A DNA stretch of 64,000 nt from Novosphingobium resinovorum. GTDB lineage: Bacteria > Pseudomonadota > Alphaproteobacteria > Sphingomonadales > Sphingomonadaceae. The notes beneath the pieces are model-generated. The model was not told where the DNA came from. It made no database searches and saw nothing but the letters and a program-made list of their open reading frames with translations. Where the stretch lies: assembly GCF_001742225.1 (NCBI RefSeq), contig NZ_CP017076.1:955001-1019000 (forward strand), read 5' to 3'. Below, one piece after another: positions 53,841 to 61,038 of the stretch. Numbering within the stretch: position 1 is the stretch's first letter; every line of letters starts with the position of its first letter. A program made the position numbers and the translations under genes.

Positions 53841-53945
53841 GGGCGGGGGATTGTCCGCAGAGCGGGGAGGAAGCGTTAAATTCTGGACCCGGGGGCGGCT
53901 CCGGGTTCCCCTTCCTCTTTCCGTCATAGGGCTTGAGGTGGGATC

Positions 53946-54902
53946 ATGGATCTTCGTCAGTTGCGGCACTTCATTGCGGTTGCGGAGCTGGGCAATTTTT
54001 CCCGGGCGGCAGAGCGCGTCTTCCTGACGCAGCCCGCGCTTACCCGCAGCATCAAGACCCTTGAGGACGAGATCGATGCGCGGCTGTTCGACCGCCGTTC
54101 CAGCGGGGTCGAGCTGACGGCGGCGGGCACGGCTCTGCTCGAGCATGCCCGGCTCATGGTCAACGAGCAGGAGCGGGCGCAGCAGCGCATCGCCCTTGCC
54201 AAGCGCGGGCTGGGCGAGGAACTGGTGGCCGCGATCTGCCCCTTGCAGGCACAGATGGGTCTGCGCGCCGTCGTGGCGGAATTCACGCGCGAGCATCCCG
54301 ACGTATCGCTGCGGATCGTCGAGGGGCATGTTGACGAGACCGTTCCCGCTCTGATGGACCGCAAGGTCGATCTCGTCTTCACCACCGTCCCGGCCACGAC
54401 GATGCAGGAGAAGCTGGCCTATGAGCGGATCCGCAGTTCGTCCTGCTCGATCTACGCCGCGCCCGGGCACCCGCTTGCGCATCGTAGCGGTATCACGCCC
54501 GCCGAGCTGACGCGCTGGGCATGGGCGATGCTGGACCAGAAGCACTGGCTGGCAGCCACCCGCAACTACTTCGCGGTCGGCAACGCCGGGATGCCGGCCG
54601 CCGGGGTCAGGACCAGCTCGGTTTCGTTCATGAAGTCGCTGGTGCTGGAGGAAGGCATGCTGGGCATGTTGCCCGATGCGCTGATGGAGGGCACCGGCGC
54701 GGTCGCGCTGAATGTCGAGCGGATGCCGCGCCCTCTGCGCGCGGGACTGCTGTTCCGGGCGGATGCCGAGATCAAGCGTTCGGCGGAACTCTTCGCGGAG
54801 AAACTGCGCGCCCATGTCGGGCGGCCGGACGTGGAGGAAAGCCGGGCGATCCCGCATGTTCCGGTTGCGGTTCTGGTGGAAAAGCGTCCTCACGCGAATT
54901 GA
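53946..54902 (+). CDS. LysR family transcriptional regulator (catabolic cluster)
   Basis: A 318-aa LysR protein: MDLRQLRHFIAVAELGNFSRAAERVFLTQPALTRSIKTLE and an effector domain starting around 90 (LVAAICPLQAQMGLRAVV). GAGGTGGG precedes the ATG. It stands in the middle of a set of hydrolase, transporter and oxygenase genes; the alpha/beta hydrolase upstream on the same strand is 105 bp away. A family-B repeat lies directly after it. The ligand and targets are unknown. Confidence 0.9.
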   Translation: MDLRQLRHFIAVAELGNFSRAAERVFLTQPALTRSIKTLEDEIDARLFDRRSSGVELTAAGTALLEHARLMVNEQERAQQRIALAKRGLGEELVAAICPLQAQMGLRAVVAEFTREHPDVSLRIVEGHVDETVPALMDRKVDLVFTTVPATTMQEKLAYERIRSSSCSIYAAPGHPLAHRSGITPAELTRWAWAMLDQKHWLAATRNYFAVGNAGMPAAGVRTSSVSFMKSLVLEEGMLGMLPDALMEGTGAVALNVERMPRPLRAGLLFRADAEIKRSAELFAEKLRAHVGRPDVEESRAIPHVPVAVLVEKRPHAN

Positions 54903-54914
54903 TCGAAGGCACTT

Positions 54915-54991
54915 CGTCATTGCGAGCGAAGCGAAGCAACCCAGGGCAGCACTACGCCGCCCTGGGTTGCTTCGCTTCGCTCGCAATGACG
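54915..54991. repeat. Dispersed palindromic repeat, family B (copy 4)
   Basis: The most perfect copy: CGTCATTGCGAGCGAAGCGAAGCAACCCAGGGC and its near-exact inversion around a short CACTACGCC centre. It lies between the convergent LysR and symporter genes, next to the symporter terminator. Confidence 0.9.
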
Positions 54992-55008
54992 AGGTTGGAG
55001 TAGGGAAA

Positions 55009-55033
55009 AGCCCCGGCTTTAACCGCCGGGGCT
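55009..55033 (-). terminator. Rho-independent terminator of the GPH-type symporter gene
   Basis: Perfect 9-bp arms AGCCCCGGC (55009-55017) and GCCGGGGCT (55025-55033) with a 7-bp loop; on the minus strand it is followed by TTTTCCC. It lies 11 bp after the stop codon. Confidence 0.85.
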
Positions 55034-55043
55034 GCCGTTTCCT

Positions 55044-56525
55044 TCAGGTCGGCTCGCCCGTGGGATCGACCGCAGGGTCAAGCGCGGGTGCTGCCGTCGT
55101 TTCCGCCAGCGCCAGTTCCCCGGCGTCGAGGCGGTAGAAGCACATCGTGATGAAGGCACCGGCCATCGCCAGCGCCGGGATCACGGATTCGCACATCATG
55201 ATCGCCCATTCCGCGTCGGCACCCTGCGTGCCCGAGGCACCGCTGGCCGAGGACACGTAGCCCATCGCCGAGAGGAATGCGCCCAGCGCAGCCAGCGAGG
55301 CGGCGGACGACAGCTTGTCCAGCAGCGTGGTGATGCCCGCGAAGGCGCCCTCCCGACGCTCGCCGCTGCGGACGAAATCGTAGCGCACGGCATCGGAGAG
55401 CAGGGCATAGGCGCACAGGATCATGCCGCCGCCCGCGAAGCCGCCGACGAGGGCACGGGCGCCGATGCCGAGGGTGCTCTCGCCCGGCCCGGCAAGCAGC
55501 CAGGTCAGATGGTTGGCGCCATAGACGGCGAGGGCGATCATGTAGCACGCCTTGCGCCCGAGATGGCGCGACCCGAACACCCAGGCCGGCATCGACAGCA
55601 CCATCGCGACCGTCGAAAGCATGAAATAGGTGCCCAGCGTGGCATCGCCGACTTTCAGCACGACGCGGGTGAAGTAGGCGAGCGTGGCCGATCCGATCAC
55701 GGTGCCGAACAGCAGGAAGACATGCGCGATGGCGAGGATCTGGAACGGCTTGTTGGCCCAGACCACCACCAGTTGCCGCCACAGTTCGAAGCGGCCGCGC
55801 GGCTTGCGGGCGGCCTCGGCACTCGGCGCCGTGCGGGGGGCGTTGCGCAGCAGGCGCACGGCGGCGGTGGTCGCGACGAAGACGATCGCGCCGACCAGGA
55901 CCGCGAGGATGAGGTGGCTCTGGCGGCCCGGCCCGATCATGCCCAGCAGCCACGTCGGCAGCGTCGATCCGAGCAGGGTGCCGACCGCGTTGCCGTAAGT
56001 GCGCCATGCCATGAGCCGGGCGCGCTCGTCGGGGTCGGTGGAGCTTTCGACGACCATGGCGAAGCCGGGGATCGTCATCAGCGTATAGCCGGATGCATGG
56101 ATGATTAGCGCCAGCGTCACGAAAGCCTCGGTCAGCAGCACCGATCCCACGTCGGGTGCGCCGAACAGCATGACGACGCCCAGCGGCATCGCCAGTCCGC
56201 CCGCGAAAAGGAATGGCAGGCGGCGGCCCCACTTCGACTGGAAGCGATCGCTCCACGCGCCGACGGTGGGGTCGAGGAAGCCGTCGTAGATTTTCACCAG
56301 CGCGAAGATGAGCCCCGCGGTCCCGGCGGAGATCGCCAGACTGTCCGTCATGAACCGCAGGCCGAGGACGGTCACGACGTTCTGTCCCGCCGCATGGGCG
56401 AGGGGGATCAGCAGCGACCCTATCCTGATCGACCATGCCCTGGAACTTGCGGCGCCTGCATGGGCCGCCCTACCTGATCCTGTTGCCACGCGGTTCTCCG
56501 TACTCGTGCTTGAGACGCAGAACAC
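55044..56525 (-). CDS. MFS transporter, GPH (glycoside-pentoside-hexuronide:cation) type
   Basis: A 493-aa inner-membrane transporter with twelve predicted helices. The KIYDGFLDPTVGAWSDRFQSKWGRRLPFLF loop after the second helix is the hallmark of the GPH/MFS_2 group, which imports sugars or other glycosides with a cation. The start is uncertain: GTG 56525 opens a 30-residue tail before the first helix. The C-terminal tail is rich in Ala and Glu. It lies next to, but is separated by a family-A repeat from, the racemase-like gene, with the terminator behind it. Its substrate is presumably the metabolite of this region. Confidence 0.88.
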   Translation of the reverse strand: MFCVSSTSTENRVATGSGRAAHAGAASSRAWSIRIGSLLIPLAHAAGQNVVTVLGLRFMTDSLAISAGTAGLIFALVKIYDGFLDPTVGAWSDRFQSKWGRRLPFLFAGGLAMPLGVVMLFGAPDVGSVLLTEAFVTLALIIHASGYTLMTIPGFAMVVESSTDPDERARLMAWRTYGNAVGTLLGSTLPTWLLGMIGPGRQSHLILAVLVGAIVFVATTAAVRLLRNAPRTAPSAEAARKPRGRFELWRQLVVVWANKPFQILAIAHVFLLFGTVIGSATLAYFTRVVLKVGDATLGTYFMLSTVAMVLSMPAWVFGSRHLGRKACYMIALAVYGANHLTWLLAGPGESTLGIGARALVGGFAGGGMILCAYALLSDAVRYDFVRSGERREGAFAGITTLLDKLSSAASLAALGAFLSAMGYVSSASGASGTQGADAEWAIMMCESVIPALAMAGAFITMCFYRLDAGELALAETTAAPALDPAVDPTGEPT

Positions 56526-56611
56526 GGGGGCCCGGGGCGATGGCCTAATGCCGTTTGGTGATATGGCCGCAGGGTGGATTTGCCGCGATGGGCTTGATCA
56601 CCTGCCCCTCT

Positions 56612-56713
56612 CGTTGTCATTCCCGCGCAGGCGGGAACCCATCTCCCGACCCATCCCATTGCTCAACGGGGAAGCGCACCAGATGGGTCCCCGCCTGCGC
56701 GGGGATGACAACG
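56612..56713. repeat. Dispersed palindromic repeat, family A (copy 2, inverted)
   Basis: Terminal inverted repeats CGTTGTCATTCCCGCGCAGG and CCTGCGCGGGGATGACAACG with centre CCATTGCTCAACGGGG. It is homologous, in reverse orientation, to the copy at 1861-1963, including the outer GAGAGG flank. Confidence 0.88.
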
Positions 56714-56723
56714 TGTTCTCGTT

Positions 56724-57467
56724 CTAGAATTCGCTTAACAGGCGACCCAGTCCCCGCAGCCTGTCCGAAACCCCACAAGCGCGCAGGGCGTGCCAGTAGG
56801 TCGCGGTATTGATGGCGATGACCGGCTTGCCGAGAGTGCCTTCGTACTCGGCGGCGAGATCGACCATGGAGAGGTTGGTGCCCACCTGCACGATGGCATC
56901 GACGTCGTCTCCGTCGAGCTGCGCGATGACTTCGCGCAGCGTTTCGGGCGTGACTTTGGCGATGTCGGTCCAGCGGCGGCATTGCAGCGCCCGGTCTCGC
57001 CTGACGGCAAAGCCGGATTCTTCAAGGAAACGGCGGACCTCGGCGTTCGCCACCGGGTAGTAGGGCGAGACGAAGCTGACCGCCTTCGCGCCCACGGCGG
57101 TCAGGGCGGCGGCGACGGCCTCCGACCCGGTGGTCGCGCCCACCCCGGCTTCCGCCTCGATCCGGGCCTTGAAGCGGCGAGAGCCGTCCACGCCTCCGTA
57201 GAAGGTCACCGCCGACATGCCGAGCACCAGATAGTCCGGGCGGCAGGTCATCACCGAGCGCACGGCGTCCAGCGTGTTCTCGGCAATGGCGGTGGTGCCG
57301 GCGATGAAGTCCTCGTTCGAGAGCGCCACCGGGTCCTCGACGTGTATGCGTGAGAGATGGTTGGTGACGCCGGGCGGGCGCATACGCTCCATGTCGGGTT
57401 GCACGACCGTATTGGTCGAGGGAGCGATCACCCCCAGCAGCTTGCGCCAGCCCAGAACGTCGGTCAC
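56724..57467 (-). CDS. Asp/Glu racemase-fold protein (maleate isomerase/AMDase-like) without the family cysteines
   Basis: A 247-aa protein of the maleate cis-trans isomerase/arylmalonate decarboxylase group. LGVIAPSTNTVVQPD (11-25, substrate-carboxylate loop), AVGAKAVSFVSPYYP and GKPVIAINTATYWHAL are family motifs. The two positions that hold catalytic cysteines in isomerases and racemases are Met84 (VLGMSAVTF) and Gly196 (VQVGTNLS), so normal two-cysteine chemistry is impossible. Other cysteines (75, 163, 231) do not fall at these places. The start is GTG 57467, with GAGG overlapping the end of the upstream alpha/beta hydrolase; the genes are 11 bp apart and clearly one operon. It may be a pseudoenzyme or catalyse a different reaction. 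Confidence 0.87.
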   Translation of the reverse strand: MTDVLGWRKLLGVIAPSTNTVVQPDMERMRPPGVTNHLSRIHVEDPVALSNEDFIAGTTAIAENTLDAVRSVMTCRPDYLVLGMSAVTFYGGVDGSRRFKARIEAEAGVGATTGSEAVAAALTAVGAKAVSFVSPYYPVANAEVRRFLEESGFAVRRDRALQCRRWTDIAKVTPETLREVIAQLDGDDVDAIVQVGTNLSMVDLAAEYEGTLGKPVIAINTATYWHALRACGVSDRLRGLGRLLSEF

Positions 57468-57478
57468 GAGCGCTGGCC

Positions 57479-58408
57479 TCAGCGCCGCATCAGGCGGATG
57501 GGGAGGGCGTCCGTCACCCCGGCGTCGAGCCTCGCGAGGGCTTTGGCGTTCGCCTTGCCGTTCGCGAAGGCGTCGAGGAACAAGCTCGCCACCGCATTCG
57601 CGTGGCTGAGCCCGTCAAGCTGCATCGGACCGGGCTGGCTGAAATCGCAGATCGCGCCGCCGAAGTAGTGGTTCACGCCCTCCAGCACGAGGCCGTAGCG
57701 GTGCCCGCCCGGCTTGGCGGCGTCGAACGCGGCGAGGTGTGCGCGCCATCCTTCCGCATCGCTCGGCGTCATGCCGGGGAGCAGGTCGATGGTGCCGGTC
57801 TGGATCAGCGCGGGCACGGCGAGGGCGCCGTACCCTTCCGCCGTCATCATCACCGGGATCGTCGGCGGAGGCGAGAACGCCACCACGCTCGTCGCGAGCC
57901 GCGGCATGAGCGGGCCTTCCATCCCTTCGGGTATGACGCCCGCCGCGCTGCCGAGAACGGTGGCGATCAGGCCGCCGTAGCTGTGGCCCATGGCGATGAA
58001 CGGCGTGTCGCCGATATGCGCGATGAGGGTGCGCATGTCCTCGATGCGGCAGCGCCAGCTGGCAAGGCCCTTGTACTCGGCCGTGTGCGGGTGCTGCGCG
58101 GAGTCGACGTGGAGCGGCGCGAGCACCCGGTAACCCGATGCCAGCAGCGGCTGGAGGATGCGGTCGTAGAACCACGGCGCGGACAGGGCGCCGTGCGAGA
58201 ACAGGATCGTCCCGCGCTTGCCGCTGATGCCCGCCCACTCGCTGATCGAGATGGTGCGTCCGCCCGGACCGGCAAGGTCGAAAGTGCGGCGTTCCGGCAT
58301 TGGTGCCGCGACGACGCTGCGCGATGCACCGCCCGCACAGGCGGCGGTGGCGCCGAGCAGGGCGCTTGCAAGAAGGGTACGGCGGGAAAGGGAGGTCGAC
58401 ATGCGCAT
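57479..58408 (-). CDS. Exported alpha/beta hydrolase (Tat signal)
   Basis: A 309-aa secreted hydrolase. The N-terminus SRRTLLASALLGATAACAGG is a Tat motif followed by a possible lipobox (TAAC), so export as a lipoprotein is likely. The nucleophile elbow GHSYGG is intact, with Asp and His (GVNHYF) later. Homologues are carboxylesterases or dienelactone-like hydrolases. A second ATG at 58402 is equally good. It is the first gene of an operon with the racemase-fold protein, and is divergent from the luciferase-like monooxygenases with a 284-bp gap. Confidence 0.88.
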   Translation of the reverse strand: MRMSTSLSRRTLLASALLGATAACAGGASRSVVAAPMPERRTFDLAGPGGRTISISEWAGISGKRGTILFSHGALSAPWFYDRILQPLLASGYRVLAPLHVDSAQHPHTAEYKGLASWRCRIEDMRTLIAHIGDTPFIAMGHSYGGLIATVLGSAAGVIPEGMEGPLMPRLATSVVAFSPPPTIPVMMTAEGYGALAVPALIQTGTIDLLPGMTPSDAEGWRAHLAAFDAAKPGGHRYGLVLEGVNHYFGGAICDFSQPGPMQLDGLSHANAVASLFLDAFANGKANAKALARLDAGVTDALPIRLMRR

Positions 58409-58692
58409 CGTTCCGGTAGGTCAGAGATCGGAATGACCTCGATCATGCGGGCATGCAATGCGCTTGGCGTGCAGGACACAACCGTCCGAGGAAGGCATGT
58501 CCGCTCTGTGGAGTTGATCGCTGCAAGATTGCTTCTGCAGGGGGCATGAGTCCGCCGCATCACCCTATGCGTTCTGCGCCGCAAACGCGCTGATTGCGGG
58601 GATTCTAACCGTCATGCGGAGATATGCGCCCGGCTGCTGAGGCCATGCATGGAGGCGCACATAGGCTTTGCGCAGATTCCAGGGGAACGCGC

Positions 58693-59772
58693 ATGCCGAT
58701 AGAAATCAACGGTCTCATCAATCACAACATGGCCTCCGAACTGTCGCCGGTGCCGGTGTCGCACTACGACATCGACGCCATCGTGAAGCTGGCCAAAGTG
58801 CAGGAGGCGGCGGGCTACGACCGCGTGCTGATCGCCAATGCCGCGACGATGCCGGACAACTTCACCACCGCCGCCTATGTCGGCGCCGTCACCGAACGTC
58901 TGGGCGTCATGCTGGCCCATCGCCCCGGCTTCATCGCGCCGACCATGGCGGCGCGGATGCTGGCGACGCTCGACCGGCTGCTCGGCGGGCGGCTGGGCGT
59001 CCACGTCATCACCGGTGCCAGCGACATCGAGATGCAGTGCGACGGGGACTTCCACACCAAGGAGGAACGCTACGACCGCAGCCTCGAATACATCGACATC
59101 CTGCGCCGCATCTGGGCGAGCGAGACCCCGGTGGACCACGACGGCAAGTGGTATCGCTTCAACGGCGGCTATGCCGAGATCAAGCCGCTGAACGGCACGA
59201 TTCCGGTGTTCTTCGGTGGCATGTCGCCGATGGCGATCGCCACCGGCGCGGCCTGCGCCGACGTCTTCGCGACGCTCAGCGATACCGTGGCGGGCATGAC
59301 CGAGGTGGTGCAGAAAGTCACCGCCGCCGCGCAGCCGCTGGGCCGCAAGCCCGACTTCCTCGTCTCGCTGCGCCTCGTCGTGGGGGAAAGTGAAGACAAG
59401 GGGTGGGCGCAGGCGGCGGACCTCAAGAGCCGCATCGCCGCGCTCGAAAGCAAGGCGGAGAAGAACAAGGTCGCCACCAGCGCCGCCGGTTTCGCGCGCA
59501 CGGCCGAACTCGCCGGCAAGGGCGAGCGGCTGGAGAAGTGCTTCTGGAACGGCATCAACGAGATCCGCGGCGCGCACAGCAACAGCGGCACCCTTGTCGG
59601 CGATCCTGACCAGCTCGTCGACGCGATCATGGATTACTGGGACGCGGGCGTGCACAAGTTCATCCTGCGCGGCTACGATCCGATCGGCGACGCCGAGATC
59701 ATCGGTCGCGACATCATTCCCGCCCTGCGCCGCAAGGTCACCGAGCGGGAAGCCGCAATGGAGGTGCGGTGA
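58693..59772 (+). CDS. LLM-class flavin-dependent monooxygenase 1
   Basis: A 359-aa luciferase-like monooxygenase of the SsuD/alkanesulfonate type that uses reduced FMN supplied by a separate reductase. Family motifs: MLAHRPGFIAPTMAARMLATLDR, VHVITGASDIE and WYRFNGGYAEIKPL. ATG 58693 has AGGGGAA upstream. The stop overlaps the start of a second, paralogous gene (TGATG), so they are co-translated. No flavin reductase is next to them. Substrates of the family range from alkanesulfonates to dimethylsulfone and cyclic N compounds; this one is unknown. Confidence 0.9.
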   Translation: MPIEINGLINHNMASELSPVPVSHYDIDAIVKLAKVQEAAGYDRVLIANAATMPDNFTTAAYVGAVTERLGVMLAHRPGFIAPTMAARMLATLDRLLGGRLGVHVITGASDIEMQCDGDFHTKEERYDRSLEYIDILRRIWASETPVDHDGKWYRFNGGYAEIKPLNGTIPVFFGGMSPMAIATGAACADVFATLSDTVAGMTEVVQKVTAAAQPLGRKPDFLVSLRLVVGESEDKGWAQAADLKSRIAALESKAEKNKVATSAAGFARTAELAGKGERLEKCFWNGINEIRGAHSNSGTLVGDPDQLVDAIMDYWDAGVHKFILRGYDPIGDAEIIGRDIIPALRRKVTEREAAMEVR

Positions 59773-60836
59773 TGGCCTTCGAAGTCGTCGGCCTCCACTT
59801 CTTCGCGGATTCGTCCGAGGCCCATCCGGTGCGCGGGGTCTATGACCCGCAGTTTCTGCGCGATTATGCCGTCGCGCACGAGGAGGCAGGTTTCGACCGT
59901 GTCCTCGTCGGGCAGACGGCCACGTGGCCCGATCCGCTCTCGACCGCCGCGCACATCGCGGCGGTGACGAAGACGCTGAAATTCATGGTCGCGCATCGCC
60001 CCGGCTTCATCGCGCCGACCATGGCCGCGCGCATGTTCGCGACGCTCGACCGGGCGAGTGGGGGTCGGGCGGGCGTCCACATCATCACCGGCGCCAGCGA
60101 CGTCGAGACTCAGGCGGACGGCGACTACCTGACCAAGGAGCAACGCTACCACCGCAGCCGCGAATACGTGGAGATCCTGCGCCGCATGTGGTCGAGCGAG
60201 GTTCCCTTCGATCACGCGGGCGAGTGGTATCGCTTCAACGGCGCCTTCGCGCTGGTGAAGCCGGTGCAGGAGCAGATCCCGGTGTTCTGGGCAGGGAACT
60301 CCGACGCGGCGGTGCAGATGGGCGCGCAAGTCTGCGACGTCTATGCGATCGGCCCCGCGACGCTTGCCGATACCCGGGCGACGATCGCACGCTTCAAGCA
60401 GGAAGCGGCGCTGCACGGGCGCGATCCCGACGTGTCGATGTCGATGCGGGTCATCGTCGCCGATACCGAGGATGCGGCGTGGGAGAAGGCGGAGCGCCTG
60501 CTCGGCACCGTGATGGACCATCTCGCCAGCGGCAAGCAGATCGGCCGCGACAAGGGCGAAAGCGATCCCGGCACTCTGGCGCTCAAGCGGCAGGCGGCGA
60601 TGGGTGATCGGCTGGACGAACGCCTGTGGACCGGCATGACCCGCGCCACCGAGGGACGGCTCCATGCAACCGCGCTGGTCGGCACGCCGGACCAGGTCGC
60701 GGCGGCGCTGGAGCAGTATCACGCCATCGGCGTCAACCGGTTCCTGCTCAACGGCTTCTACACGATCGAGGACGTGCGCTTATTCGGCGAGGGGCTGGTT
60801 CCGGTCCTGCGCAAGCGCATTGCCGCAGCGGGTTGA
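59772..60836 (+). CDS. LLM-class flavin-dependent monooxygenase 2 (tandem paralogue)
   Basis: A 354-aa paralogue of the upstream gene, sharing AHRPGFIAPTMAARMFATLDR, HIITGASDVE, TKEQRYHRSREYVEILRRMW and WYRFNG; the two clearly arose by tandem duplication but have diverged at the ends. I use ATG 59772, overlapping the upstream stop; GTG 59769 is an alternative. The pair may form a heteromeric enzyme or oxidise successive intermediates. It is followed by an AT-rich gap with a dyad and a TonB receptor, which probably imports the substrate. Confidence 0.9.
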   Translation: MAFEVVGLHFFADSSEAHPVRGVYDPQFLRDYAVAHEEAGFDRVLVGQTATWPDPLSTAAHIAAVTKTLKFMVAHRPGFIAPTMAARMFATLDRASGGRAGVHIITGASDVETQADGDYLTKEQRYHRSREYVEILRRMWSSEVPFDHAGEWYRFNGAFALVKPVQEQIPVFWAGNSDAAVQMGAQVCDVYAIGPATLADTRATIARFKQEAALHGRDPDVSMSMRVIVADTEDAAWEKAERLLGTVMDHLASGKQIGRDKGESDPGTLALKRQAAMGDRLDERLWTGMTRATEGRLHATALVGTPDQVAAALEQYHAIGVNRFLLNGFYTIEDVRLFGEGLVPVLRKRIAAAG

Positions 60837-60956
60837 GGTGTGGGTCGGTGCTGCGCTGCCGGCCCATGCCCATCACTATTCGTCAAGATAAAGTTTTATT
60901 TATACCTGATAAGATTTGAATAATACTCGCCTGGCGAACATTAAATCACAAATTGT

Positions 60957-60972
60957 TGTCGAGAAATCGACA
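60957..60972. promoter_or_regulatory. Dyad upstream of the third TonB receptor
   Basis: TGTCGA (60957-60962) and TCGACA (60967-60972) flank a GAAA centre, 67 bp before the receptor start, in a markedly AT-rich stretch (60885-61030) that should hold the promoter. The regulator is unknown; a LysR or LacI type would fit. Confidence 0.4.
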
Positions 60973-61038
60973 TGACTTAGCTTGGAGTTCTCTCAAGCGC
61001 ATATCGATAAAATCAAACACATCAAGGGGAAGTTGGTA

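Noticed and set aside
59692..59706. Iteron-like sequence GCCGAGATCATCGGT in the first monooxygenase gene
   Set aside because: One mismatch, and the sequence encodes a natural Ala-Glu-Ile-Ile-Gly run with preferred codons; chance similarity is likely, unlike the perfect copies in repA and dadA.
59930..59945. Third parS-like site (GGCCACGTGGCC) in the second monooxygenase gene
   Set aside because: Only the inner 10 bp match the palindrome at 48996 and 49107; the outer bases GTT/AAC are missing and the sequence is coding.
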